Shown here piece after piece: positions 39,153 to 52,226 of a stretch of DNA of 64,000 bases. This DNA comes from Todiramphus chloris collaris (lineage: Eukaryota; Chordata; Aves; Coraciiformes; Alcedinidae). The notes beneath the pieces were generated by a model. It ran no database searches and was not told the DNA's origin. It was given only the letters and a program-made list of their open reading frames with translations. How positions within the stretch are numbered: the first letter of the stretch is position 1; each line of letters begins with the position of its first letter. Both the position numbers and the translations under genes were made by a program. The DNA lies in assembly GCA_025345505.1 (NCBI GenBank), contig JANVCC010000010.1, positions 42,683,772 to 42,747,771 on the forward strand, written 5' to 3'.

Positions 39153-40297
39153 AACATAATGGAGTGAGATAGACCTGCAGAAGGTATTTGGTATTTTGTC
39201 TGGTGATTCTGAACAGAAACAACATTTCATCAAGATTTTTAAATGTTTAACATAAGGATTAGCAAATTAGCAGTATGATCAATAAATCATGAAAAAGGGG
39301 AGTTGAAATTTAGTTATGATGATTTGCCTTCCCCAAGGAAGGAGATAAGAAGTTTTCTCCACAAATTAGAAGGTCACTTATAAGGTTGAACAGAACACAA
39401 ATCTGTATTCTTTTTGGCTTCACAGTAAGGAAGATCAGAATAATAGTAAGAGCTTTTAAAACTTAGTGTGAATTTATACCTGAAAAATCATGTTTAAGAA
39501 CTTTTATTAAAAAAATTACAGTAACCATAGTTAAATCAGTGTGGAGCACTGTTAAATTAATATAAGCTAATGAAAACATCAGCACTGCCACAAGAAAGCA
39601 AATGAGAGATGAAGCCAAGAGAGCATTAACACAGGCAAGTATTGGGGGAAAAAGTCTGAGGTATTAATTGTTCAGGCAGAAGTGTGACAATGGTACAATA
39701 AGACGCCATCTCACCACTTCAGCATCCAGTAGTTGCAAGGAACTCAACAGATGTCCAGCAACATCTTCCTGCTTTCATGGCAACACCGCTCCTGCTGTAT
39801 TATTCAGACTCCATTAACCAGTCCTGTATTCTAGGAGCCAGCAATGATGCACAAATTCGCTTTATAACCCAGATGAGAGCAACTATAACCATTTTTCTAC
39901 CACTCCTTTTTATTACTTGTTCTACTTTTATGTAACTTCTTCAAGAAAAATTAACTTAAGGTGCTGCAGATTCCCACTTCAAAGCTCCTTCAAAGCAAGT
40001 AGACTGACAGCAAAACCACCCTGCTGACAGTGGAAACAATCTGATAACAGGCTCTCTCCAAAGTAGTAACTCAGGCTAGGCCAACTTCCTCCCTGACAAA
40101 AAGCAGCACTCCAACCAGCCAGTCCACCAAGCCTCTTCCCGCACACAGCCGCATGGCTTGTTTACTGCTTGTCAGTTGGTTACTGTCTCCCTCCCTGACA
40201 TCAAACCCACTAAGGTGTACTTAACCAGTCCTGTGCTGCTTCACCTTTCAAAAATGTACAAAACAAGTGTTTGTTGGATGCAAGAAGTCTCTTTTCT

Positions 40298-40322
40298 ATA
40301 AATAAATAAATAAATAAATAAT
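40298..40322. repeat. (AAAT)n microsatellite
   Basis: About six AAAT units. Simple tetranucleotide repeat. Confidence 0.85.
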
Positions 40323-42924
40323 AGAAAAAGAAGCACCTGTGATTTCATTCCAAATCAGATTCTAACATTGGTTCTTCATCACTGGGCACTTTTTAATTAA
40401 TTTTATTTAATTACTACTTTATGACATTTGCAGATGCTATTTTTCTTATGCAAAGAACTGTAATTCAAACCAAAACATATACAATTTTTTATCTGCATGG
40501 AGCATATCTATATATTATGTGCTAGAAGCACTTCCCTTTTTTAAAAAAAAAGGAACATTCAGATATGTATAATTTAAAGTTACCTCGAGGTAACTGTGTC
40601 ACACAGCTGTTGATGAGAGTTGAAAGCAATAAATCTGAGGAAGAAAAGTACATAATGAAATTGAGACACAAATCATTGTCAAATATCCCTCATTTCTTGT
40701 CAGCTACTTTTGCACTCAGTTTTAAAATAAGTAAAATGTGTCAAACTGGAAAGTTTTTTCCTTCCCCAAAATGCCAAGATAATAATATAAAATGAATAAA
40801 AACCCCAAACTATCAAAAATTACTTAATTGCTTAAATCCTTCCTTCCAAGCTAGGCAAATTTGTGTCTCTGGAATAGGGCACATTCTCATTCCACAAACA
40901 AACAAAATGAGGCTGAACACTTCATGAAACTGCTGTTTCTATTTATATGTAAGCTCATGGGATTTGCTTGATGTATATGTGAAGTACAATGGGATGGCAG
41001 GAGAAAGGTTTGGGCATGAGGCAGACTTACAGCTTCCCTGTCCCCACACTGTGTTATAAATATGCTCTAAAGAGGAAAGTTTTATTTTATTAATACTGAT
41101 ACATAATTTATAACAGAGAAACAAAAGAAGCAGAATAGGAAAACATTTGCATGCAGAGTACTGTTATAACACATTAATAAATTCAGGGCCCTGAAACCAA
41201 ACTGGTTACAAAGCAACAGCAGAAGGAACCACTGATCCACAAAGGAACCATTTTACTCATTAGATTTTTTAATTATTTTTGGTTTGTAATGTTTTAAGTT
41301 GTGCCTTTGTATACCAGTGTGACTTCCTTCCAGTCTGCTTGCTACTTTTACTGTCCTCCCCGTGGGCCTCTCTCATAACTGTTCCGCTTCACAGCGTACC
41401 AAATGAATGTCTGATTTTCTGCCAAGCATTATTACTGATGGACATTACTTTTGCACAATCTCACTTTCTACAGAAGCGCTACATAGCCTTTCAGCAAAAC
41501 CGACACCATTTTTTCTGCAGAACTTTAGAGTTCAGGTTTTTATGATTTTAAGCAGATGAACAAATGTAACACAACCTTATGGAAGGAAGTTCAGATTAAT
41601 TTTCCTACCTACAATGGGTCAACATAAACAATCAAAGAAACTGTTGCACACTTACCCTGACTGTCACTCATATAGTTGCTAAGATACTAGATGCATTTTA
41701 TTATTACACATGATTTTATATTAAGTTCTTTTCAACAGAATATTTGTATTATAGAGGGTTTTTCCATTACATTCAAGGTTGATGAAATTTCTTAATAGCA
41801 TGCAGGCTAACCCTCCTATACTAATTACACACAAAAATCTAAATAATTAATTTTTTCATGAACATGCAATGTTCATAATTTTATGGTTAATGGGCTTCTC
41901 TAACCTTTTATCTTTTGCAGTGTTATCAAGTACTACATACCACAGGATCCCCTCTACATTTAGAGCTTCTACTGAAAAACGTATTTCACCATCAGTTGCA
42001 AACTTCATTTGTCACTTCATAATATATGTCCATTTTCACTTGTAGTCCTTACATTTTTATTTCAGTACTTGCAAATGCATTGTGTCATCTCCCATCCTTT
42101 CATCAAGTAAACTGTCTTGCAATAATCCTTTCTTACCTATATGGCCAGTTTACAGCTTCGTTTGACAGAACTTATTACACCCTCATCCTACTTTTCCCAA
42201 TATTTTGGAGCAATATTCTTTTAATCACAGTATTTGAAAACTCAGAAAAACTTGAGAAAAGCTGAAGTCTTCCATTTCATCAAGAAGCACTTTAACTTAA
42301 GAAAATTAAGAATCTACCAAATTCCCTGACAATTTTTCTTACTACCTCACCAATGATGTATTACATCACTGACTGTACTAACCAAATCTTACCTTACAGT
42401 AAGCCTTAACTCAGCTGGTATGTCTTGCTAGGAGACTACTGTGTCTGTTAGAAAGCAGAAATGTTATCTTGGTATTTGCTTTTACAGATCAAAGTTAATC
42501 TTGATTTATCAAAGAAATTATTTTTTCTGTTTAAAATAACATCTTAGCATCTAAAATACTGACAAAAGTTTGGAAATGGCAGTTAGATTATTAATGGATT
42601 ACCAATTTTGGAAAAAAAAAAATTCTCAAAATATTTTTTGATGCATTTTACATCAGCATGTTACCTAATTTGTCTGAATGACTTCAGTTTCCCATCCTAG
42701 TCTAGGAAAATACATCTTCTAGAGATGCCATTTTAAGATTTTGTTGCTTCTGATTGACTTTGGAGACCATATCCAGCCTTTAAAAAACTGGTATATTAGA
42801 TTACCACTTCAGATTCTATAACCCTCAACTAACTGTTATTTAAAGTATAAGCCTATATTTCAAAAGCTTCTTATTGCTTCACTTGAGCACTATAATGGGA
42901 ACAGTCCAGTCAGAGTGTTTCTGT

Positions 42925-42983
42925 GACAACTCTATACATACGTATCTTGAGAAGTACCTATATACTCCCAATATAGAGTTGTC
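42925..42983. repeat. 12-bp inverted repeat
   Basis: GACAACTCTATA at 42,925-42,936 and TATAGAGTTGTC at 42,972-42,983 are perfect reverse complements 35 nt apart. A single repeat of this length could arise by chance in 64 kb of AT-rich DNA. Confidence 0.6.
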
Positions 42984-45444
42984 CCTCTAGGGAGAAGGAA
43001 AACTTACTGAAGAGTTGATCATTAGTGATGGGCTAGATTAACTTTTTGTTTGTGTTGTTTTTTTGTTTGGTTTTTTTAACTTGGTTCCATTTCCTGTGAA
43101 TATTACTATAAAACCACAGAAACAGGGCAACACATTCAGATCATATTACTCCCAGAAGTTAGTTTTACTTTACAGGGAACTGCATTCCCTTAGAAAGGCT
43201 AGACCTAGACTACAAGCCAACTAATGATTACAGACTAGGAAAGACCAATGTTCTTTTGAAATAAATGCACTCAGGAGAAAGATGACAGAGTGGTAAGTTG
43301 TACATATATGCATAACTCTGCCTAGAGAAAATGAACAGCTAGCATAATGTACTGTGTGCTCTTTCTGTGACCTCTCTCATATGCAATTCAGCATCAGTTT
43401 TCAGCAGCCTGAGAAGCCAAAAACTACATACATTCTCGGCCAATTATACTTGGTTGGTATGTCTGTAGGCAATGAAGAATAGCATAAGGTTCTCCAGAGA
43501 CCTACATTTTATATCAGATTTGTATTTTTTGCATTAAAGCAATGAAGCAAATTAACAGGTTTTTAATTTCTCCCCAGATAGACGACGACTAGGTTAGAAT
43601 CAAGGTTCCTTTTCCAAGAACTTGCAGCAGTGTAGGCTGGTCGCTGCAGAGACTGCAGCTGCCAGCCACTCTGAGCTAATTACTGGCACAGTGAGGAGCA
43701 TTCAGCTGAAGCCAGCGGATGGGAAAGTTGAGTTACAGAGCACACAGAGGAAGACTGGAGGTTTGGATAACAAGTCTGTTCGTGCGTAACAGTATGTATG
43801 AAGCTTAACCTACTTAAGGAAACAAAGACAGTTAGGCAAAAGATACCTATAAGCATCTGGGCCATTTTTTAAAGTCAATGAAACCAATACAGATGCTTCA
43901 GATGCCCAAAAGAATGAGGGCAATATGTCCCACCAGGATACAAAGTTGCCCTACTGATGTACGCCCATCTGACTGCTGTTATGTGGAGCAGCAATGATTG
44001 TATGAGTCTGCTAACTAGGTTAATCACCCAGCCTCTCAAGTGATTTAACCTATACCTGTTTTCCAATCTATATCTGGAAGCTGACAATGACTGGGGTATG
44101 AACAATCTAAATGTGCTAAAAGCATATTTTACAGTATTGTAGGATTTCTTTAACAATCTCCTCAAAATTATTCAGAATTACACAATTATTAAAATGTGTG
44201 AGATTATAACTTAATAGCATCCTGTACCTTCACAACTTAAATTAGCTAGACAATCTTCACAAATAAAATCACTTGAGCTCTTAATGATTTTTTTTATTAA
44301 TATCCGGAAGTGACACTTTTATAATTAGGGCTGTCATATTAAGACTGTATCCCACCAACCTAAAATAACTCTGAAAGGAAGTAAGTTTGAAGTGTTAACA
44401 TATGCATTAACCATCATTTATAGGGACAATAGTACTGTATTTTTCCTTATGATGATTTTCTTCTTCCTTATTAAATATAATGCCCTTCTTTCTGCGAGAC
44501 AAACACCAAAAAACATCAGTGGATGTGACAAAGACTGTTATATATGGTTTATAAACCTAAGTATATCCCTTCAGTGATTATATCATTAAGCTCTAAACCA
44601 CTAAAGATCATCTGTGACCAAGTTCACTAGTATATTAATAACCAGTTTATATCCCACATGTAGAAATTTCAAGACTCATTTTAGTTGAGAAGCATTTTTG
44701 TTTTAAACTCTCAATGAGAACTGTCATCTGTAACAAACCTCAGGTATAATCTAATTGGATATTGGTAACAAATCACACTAATTTATACCGTTTTGTCACT
44801 CAGGCACATATAATTAGGCTCATCATCTTCCTGCTAGCAGAGTTTAAAAAGGCAGCCAACTGATTTTTAAGTCTCTGGGTGGTAGAATTTTCTCTTAAAC
44901 ATCTAACAATGTTGCCTATCTGTAATTCCCAAATCCTCCTGCTTCTTCAAAAAGAACACTGCCCCACCAGCTATTTGAAGCCTGCTGAAGACAAATGGGA
45001 TGAACAGATGACCTTACCACTCGCTGTAATCTGCAAAATCATAGCTTTCGACTGTAACTATCAGTGTAAAAACTGGATTGAGAATTTCCTTCTGAATTGT
45101 GTATTTTAAATTTGTGGATAAATGCACAAAATAGAAATTCATCACAAAGGACAAGACTAATATATGCAAACTAAAGAAGCCTTCACATTTCACAATATAC
45201 TTGTAATCTTTCCTAGCCCAGTGCAAGTAGTGAAATGCTATTATTTCATAAACTCACCAGATCACAATACTAAAATAAAAGATCAACTCCACCCTGGAAA
45301 AATGCACTCATTTTTTTTTTATTTTTTTTTGTGAATTATAGAATAACAGTTAAAGAATTTCTTGTGAAAGGTTAAGATGGTATCATCTGTAAATCTTTCT
45401 CTTTCCCTTCAGAACTCAGTAAATCAGGTCATCACTAGCTTTGA

Positions 45445-45690
45445 CTATCCCTGAGACCTCCCTGGGGACCCGTAGCCTAGGACCCCATGTCATCTCATCT
45501 GGGCAGTCAGCCCCCACTCCAGTGATGATGTAGCCAGGCCAGTCGTCAGCTCTGCACAGCCCTGCCCAGTGATAAGCCTCACTAAGCCAGCCCTATCCTA
45601 GCCCAGCCTCAACCAGTCCCTGATCCTTGGGAGATGCCCAATGCCCAGGACTGGGGGTGCAACTCTTTTAGCACCTTGACCCTATATGGC
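45445..45690. other. GC-rich island of unknown origin
   Basis: About 245 bp of clearly higher GC than anything for kilobases on either side. It has many CAGCCC, AGCCAG and CCCAGCC motifs, giving the texture of a decayed minisatellite. CpG is sparse, so it is not a CpG island promoter. No open frame of note crosses it and no known element is recognised. It could be a fragment of an unrecognised mobile element, a degenerate tandem repeat, or a non-coding exon. Confidence 0.5.
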
Positions 45691-48600
45691 CATATGATAA
45701 AAACATCAATAACATAATTTATTTATATTTTTTTTAAATCATAAAGCGATAAAAATCTACAGTACGCATGCAACCATCTAAATATTAAGACTGCCAATAT
45801 TTAAAATACAAAAAAAAAAAAAGTGCCACAAGTATGTAATGTTGAAAAACCATCTTATATTTGTTGAATTGCTATTGAATCCTGAAAGTCCATAGAAATC
45901 TGTCAAGACTGTGTATCAGTAAAATGAATTTGTATGTTAAATACACCGCTTAATAGCATTGCAAATCATTTTGCCACACAGTTTTGCATTAATCAACACT
46001 GCTAAAGCTTTGCTTTTTATTACAGTTATTCAACTATTTCAACCTATCACATCTGTGTCTCTTTATTGCTTTAAGGCAGCTAGCAATTCTACACACCTAA
46101 ACTTAAAAGTAAGTGATGTTCACAAAAGACAGCAAATAGTTTCCTTTGTTTAAGAATACAGTCCAAAAACTATCAGAAAATTAATAGACACCTAAGTGGA
46201 ACAGACAAGAGATGGAAAAAGAAAAGACTTTTGCAAAATGTCTTCAACACCAGTGACATTTTCTGAGAAAGTCTGATGAAAGGAAGAAAACCTGGAAAGT
46301 ATCCATCTGTACTGGGACACTAGAAATCCAATGATGTATTTGGCCCTACTATAAACCTGAATGGCAGGAATGACTGAATCAGTATTAATGTGAAGTAGGA
46401 ATTATATGCTGTATAAATTTTCCTGTGGTTATAAAGATGGATTTAAGATGTGTATTAATTTATAAACTGAAATTATTTCATAACCATGTATCAATAAAAG
46501 ATACATAGCTTCATTTCCTGAGAGTCACTTCTGCACAAGTATTAAAATTTACTGCAAAACTCCATGTTCCAAAATGTATTCTCTACCTTTCAAAATACTC
46601 AGCTGTGCAATGAACCAACCAAGGAAGCAATGACATAGAAATCTCGCTTTCTTAGCTATCTCACAAGTTGTTCCCACAACCTCAAACCTACAGTGCTCAT
46701 TTGCCTGTAGCATAAATCAGAAATTTCAGCTTCAGTTAGTGTCACTCAGAATTGGCATTAAACCCTCCTCGTCTTGCATAGATTATCTTTCTCTATTTGT
46801 TAACACAGATTTGTTCCCCATCTTCCCTTTCAAAAGTAACTTAAAAGCTTTATTATAACAGGTTTCTTGGCAAAACTTTGTTCGAATAAGAAAAGGTATT
46901 TAAATCTAGTATGAGAATGTCCACACAGTATATTCCAAAAACCAGCTCAAAATTTTATTTAAAATACTTTTTCAGCCTAGTTTCAGACAGTACCTATGGA
47001 TAGCACTCTCTTGCTCACTTTGGAATACTACTGTATACCACAATAGAGCTCAACATTAAGAAACTAGAATAATGTGCATCTTGGTATATGGAAAGATTAT
47101 TTTCTTATGTGACAGAGAAAATGAGTGACCAGGTAGATCAAAGACTGGGCTACACCTGAGAAACATTTAAAAGGTAAAGAAACAGAAAGGAAACTGCTTC
47201 AGAGATTTGATGAGCAGCAAAGTTAAGTAACCAACCTATGATTTCATAAAAGCATCAGAGGAAGACCTAAGTACTCCTGAGCTTCTCTAAATCACACACC
47301 AGTGTCTTGTTTCACAAGACGCATTTTCTTGCTGTGCACTCACACCCCAAGTACAGACATACAAGCATTTAGTCCCACTTTTTTTAATATTCAAACTACT
47401 TCTGCAGACTGAATTAGCAGAAGTATATGTGAATACTGCCATTCCTCACTGCTCTATTTAAATTCATAAGTAGGTAGTTAGAAGCACAAGTTACATTATT
47501 TGGAACTTAACTAGAAATAATTGTACACGTGCTTTTATCCTGTAAGCACAAATTATACCTTCCAAAGAAGGCTGCTTTTTCAAAATATAACCAGTCTTCT
47601 AATTAAAAAACTCATGTTTTCTAATTAGCTATCTATCATATTACAATCACTTTAAAAATCAGTATAATTTAAAAACTAAATAGAAATGATGCAACAATAT
47701 CACTAGTTTGATTATACATATAATAGATATGAGATACAGCCTCTGGGATATTTAAGAGCATTTTCCTTTAAAAAAAATTTGCAGTGCCTCACAGTCTTCA
47801 ACTTCACTTTGCAAGAGACTGGAGACAGTAAGTTTAGAATAAGAAAAGAGTATCTGCAATCTACAAAGGCAATCTGTTCATCACTGACTGAATGGAGTTG
47901 TGAAATGACCCTTGATTTTCCTGCAATGTTTCTATCAGCTGAGTGACACTGAACAAAGAAATTAAGAAACTATCTACAGTGCGTTTTCTGTTCACTCCTT
48001 GATGCAACTGCTCCTCAGTCCTACTGCAGAAATGCAGATTAGCTTTTTCAAAATGTTTTTAAATTTTTTAATGGAAGTAAGCATAGACGTGACATCTATC
48101 TGCTTGATACAGGAATAAATGTAAGTTTCACAGTTTTTCAGAGCAGATGGTTTAATATAAAGGAAAGGAGACATCTTCTATAGGGGACAGCTAGACAAAG
48201 TAATAATTTCATTGTTTCAGGGGCATTCCTACCAACACATTGGTTATAATTAAAAAACAATTAAAAATACATAAACTGTTCTGTAGAAATATCACAATTT
48301 CAGTAACATTTTACCCTGGTATAGAACACTGAAAAAGTATTAAACATTGTTAAATTAAGCTTCATGTTATATTTTGAGATGTAAATTGGCAACCTACATC
48401 AATTAGTTGAAACTAAAGTTTCTACAAAAATGCGGTAAGGCAAGACTTTAGAGAACATCTTCTGTATTATTCCAAATGTAGTCCAACTGCTTTGCTGAAG
48501 TTGCAAACCTTTCCAATACAGTCTGTTCTCCTTCCTTCCTCTCCATGTGGTCAGTAAATGCTGGGTACCTCATAGTTACTAAATGAAAAATAAGGATAAA

Positions 48601-50476
48601 TTCCTGCTATGCCCAAAATTTGGAAGGAACTGCGAGGTATTGCTTAAGTCCACTGAACTGCAGATTTACAGAATGTGGTAAAATAAGCTTCAAAAGATTT
48701 CTACCCAAAGCTTAATAAGAAATGGACCTATGCAGTTCCAGAAGATCCTAAAGTCCAATTTTCTCTTAAGTCCCAAATAGAATAGTAATTAGATTTCCAA
48801 GTCAGAAGGTTTGTATATGTATTTTTAGTTGTAGAAAAGACTTCCCATTAGAATTTGACTCAATAATAAAGCCACTAATGTAAAATGAAGTGAATTAATT
48901 ACTTTTGGAGACAAAGGGTTAGGAGACTAGAGTGGTTAGATGGTGGAGGGCAGAGAAAGGTCCTTAAATAATTCATTGACAGTTTATTAAATAAACCACA
49001 TGCAAAATATCTAACTATTGGAAGTTTTTAAGGGCATATAGGCTGAGTTGAATTAAAAACCCAGAGAGAACACCTACTTGGTTTTAGACCACAGAACAAC
49101 AACTGATTAAATAGAACCATGATCTCCTTATTTCTAAATACTTTGCCTTTAAAAATGGTAAAATTACAAAGATCAAATCACCTCATTGTATGTCTTCTTT
49201 TTCTCTGCTTTAAACAGAGGCAATCAACTCTACCACTGAATAATACTAACTACAGTTGGAATCAACATGTTTGACCATGAAGCATTTTTCAGGAAAAAAA
49301 GTACATAATTGTAGTAGAAGACAAAATAAGGAAAAGTGTCCTGTGAGTGGCTAGCCAGTCTTAGCTACTCTTCTTTCTGAAAACATCAGATTCTGTAAGT
49401 AAGAATTTAGTGAAATAGAAAATTCAAAGTAATGGAACATACTCATGCAGATTTCAGTGCTTTAAAATTAAGGTTTAGCCATTAACGGTTTTAAAATTTA
49501 ATTTCTAATAAACTGTTTTTACCTTATACAAAACAGAGGGTTTTTTCCTATTTCCTTGATAACAAAAACCGGGGAAATCCTCAAAACCTTCTTTTCATTT
49601 CAGACAAAATGTTTTATTCCAGATGAAGGTTTTCTTTTCAAATAAACAAATTCGAACCAGAAGACTATTTTTAAATGAAAACTATAAACATTTCATTAAG
49701 ATGTTCAAAAATCATTCCGTATCTGTAAAAAAAAGTCTTCAACTTTTCTAAGGCTTTTTTCTTAACAAGAACAATATTCCAGTCATTATATGCTCTGAAA
49801 AACAGGTCTGACTGGCAAAACAACACTTTTCAGTGAATAATTTCTTCCTTCATAAAATGCCACCTCTACTCCCAATACAGAATTGTACTTTTTCCCAATA
49901 AACTATTTTTTCAAAGATGCATTTATGTTAAATAGTTCCAAAGTATTCTTCTAAAACTATGGAAAAAAAGACTGAAAATATTTAAAAGAATTTATCTTTC
50001 ATGGAAAATTCAAACTATAGTGATTTTTAATATTTTTTTTTTTGTCATTAACATTTTACAGGATGATTATGCAATCAGATTAATTTTGGACTTTTTTAAA
50101 ATAAAAAACAGTAGAAACTTTTGTGCATTAGCAATTTAATTTTAATATAAGTTCTCAGTTAATTGAACATGTATATTATTACTACAAGAACAGCTCCAGC
50201 AATGGCAGTGTATCCAAGACTGCTTATACACAGTCATTACTGTTTTTATCCATATTCCACACAAACCTCCTCTCATGAGTGAATAAAACTGCTTCCAACA
50301 AGTGTGTTATGAGTGCAAAAATTGTTTTCAGAAGCAATAAGCTGTGGAAGTGTTTTTTGGGAAAAGATCAGGAACAATGAAACCTAAACTCCAATAGTAG
50401 TCTTAAATAGATACTAATCTCAATTTCACCACTCAAAATTAAAAGAAGAATCTGAAGGATACTAATGGTACAACAT

Positions 50477-50950
50477 AGAATCATAAAATCATAGAATGGC
50501 AGGGGTTGGAAGGGACGTCTGGTCATCGAGTCCAACCCCCAGGCCACACAGGAACAGATCCAGGTGGGTCTTGAAAGTCTCTAGAGAAGGAGACTCCACA
50601 ACCTCTCTGGGCAGCCTGTTCCAGTGCTCCGTCGCTCTCACAGTGAAGTTTTTCCTCACACTGAGGTGGAACTTCCTGTGTTTCACCTTGCTACCATTGC
50701 CTCTTGCCCTATCACAGGGCACCACTGAAAAGAGATTGGACTCTTCTACTTGACACCCCCCCTTCAGATAGTTGTAAACATTAATAAGATCCCCACTCAG
50801 TCTTCTTTTCTGGGCTAAACAGCCCCAGGGCTCTCAGCCTTTCCTCATAAGAGGTGTTCCAGTGGCTTAATCATCTTTGTAGCTTTCTGCTGGAATGTCT
50901 CTCTAGTATTTCCCTGTTCCTCTTGAACTGGGGAGACCAGAACTGAAAAG
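50477..50950 (-). mobile_element. CR1 retrotransposon 3' end (about 475 bp)
   Basis: Read on the plus strand it begins with AGAATCATAAAATCATAGAA, the reverse complement of a CR1 3' terminus, and continues TGGCAGGGGTTGGAAGGGAC. The minus-strand frame at 50,489-50,725 carries [20 protein letters not shown], the end of ORF2. The copy runs back past the complement of the ALGLFSPEK-type block to about 50,950, where it is 5'-truncated. It is the first of a cluster of CR1 insertions within 2.8 kb. Confidence 0.93.
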
Positions 50951-51335
50951 ACTTGAACATAATCAAATTATATAACTTATACTACTATATTACAAAATGA
51001 CAACCCTGTCAGAAAAAAACCAAAAACCTTATCTTTGGCATCTAAAGCATCATCCTTTACAAATCAGATGGCACAAATCATTTAACATTCTGTTAATGTA
51101 CAAGCTTCCATGTGAATATTCTAATAATATCTACTGTGACTTTGATTTGTGTCACAGTTCTTCATACATACCACTCTTTATATTCATAAAATAACTCATT
51201 TTTTGAGGACAATGTACAATCATGAGTCACAACTGACTCACGGAAAAAGAGGACAGAAGCACGTTAGGTTCTTACTCAAGGATATGTTCTGTGCACAAAT
51301 GACAACAGAGCAGTTTTACAAGGACAATGTAGTTA
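50951..51335. other. Spacer between CR1 copies
   Basis: About 385 bp of AT-rich unique DNA between two minus-strand CR1 fragments. No gene or repeat recognised. Confidence 0.6.
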
Positions 51336-51721
51336 CAGAATCACAGAATATCAGGGGCTGGAAGGGATTTCGAAAGATCATCTAGTGCAACCCCCCTACC
51401 AGAGCAGGAACACCTATACCAGATCACACACAGGAACTTGTCCAGGCGGGTTTTGAATTATCTCCAGAGAGGGAGACTCCACAACCCCCCTGGGAAGCCT
51501 GTTCCACTGTCTGTCACCCTCACAGTGAAAAAATTCCTCCTCAGGTTTGCATGAAACTTCCTATGCCTCAGCTTCCACCCACTGCCCCTTGTCCTATTAT
51601 CGGGCATCACCAAGAAGAGCCTGGCTCCATCCTCCTGGCACTCACTCTTTATATATTTATAAACATTGATGAGGTCACCACTCAGTCTCCTTTTCTCCAA
51701 GCTAAAGAGCCCCAGCTCTCT
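51336..51721 (-). mobile_element. CR1 3' fragment (about 385 bp), host of a later insertion
   Basis: It begins ACAGAATCACAGAATATCAG, the complement of a CR1 3' end. The minus-strand frame at 51,458-51,700 reads [20 protein letters not shown] and then the expected C-terminal block with [16 protein letters not shown] in shifted frame. It stops abruptly at CCCCAGCTCTCT (51,710-51,721). A normal copy would continue into the segment before LGLFSLEK, but here the sequence jumps about 0.7 kb back in ORF2 to the reverse transcriptase. That jump marks either the insertion point of the neighbouring element or an internal deletion. Confidence 0.88.
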
Positions 51722-52218
51722 GGCTTCTTACATTCAACCAGTTCCCAATCCACCTCACTACCTGATCATCCAGATCAGGTTTAGCCAGAAGGATGCTGTG
51801 GGAGACAGTGTCAAATGCCTTACTGAAATCAACATAAACCACATTCACTGCTCTACCATCATCTATCCACCTGGTTACGTCCTCATAAAAGGCTATCAGG
51901 TTGGTCAACATGACCACCCCTTGGTAAAACCATGTTGACTGATCTTAATGACCCCCTTGTCCTTGATATGCCTAAGGATAGCTCCGAGGATAAGTTGGTC
52001 CATTACCTTTCCTGGGTTAGAGGTGAGGCTGACTGGTCTATAGTTGCCTGGGTCTTCCTTCTTTCCCCTTTTGAAGATTGGAGTTATGTTTGCCCTCCTC
52101 CAGTCTCCAGGAACCTCTCCTGTCTGCCATGACTTACTGAAGATGGTGGAGAGTGGTCTGGCAATGACCTGTGCCAGCTCCTTCAGCACCTGTGGGTGCA
52201 TGCCTATCAGGACCCATG
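51721..52218 (-). pseudogene. Inverted CR1 reverse transcriptase fragment
   Basis: On the minus strand this fragment reads IHP-type start [20 protein letters not shown], then [40 protein letters not shown] and, after a frameshift near 51,910, VYVDFSKAFDTVSHSILLAK. These are the first half of the CR1 reverse transcriptase, including the first catalytic aspartate region (VDFSKAFD). The FADD half is in the oppositely oriented neighbour, so no complete enzyme exists. Confidence 0.88.
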
Positions 52219-52226
52219 TTAATGTA

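Larger units (their letters stand above)
39153..50476. other. AT-rich unique DNA, no gene recognised
   Basis: About 11.3 kb with no frame longer than about 96 codons and no recognisable domain, tRNA or known repeat family. Local irregularities are an AAAT repeat (40,298-40,322), a C-rich and less AT-rich patch around 39,960-40,250, a 12-bp inverted repeat at 42,925-42,983 and a GC-rich island at 45,445-45,690. The C-rich patch and the island are discussed under findings. Confidence 0.55.

Noticed and set aside
42925..42983. Possible structured RNA from a 12-bp inverted repeat
   Set aside because: A single 12-bp inverted repeat at this spacing is expected by chance with fair probability in 64 kb. 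No other RNA feature supports it.
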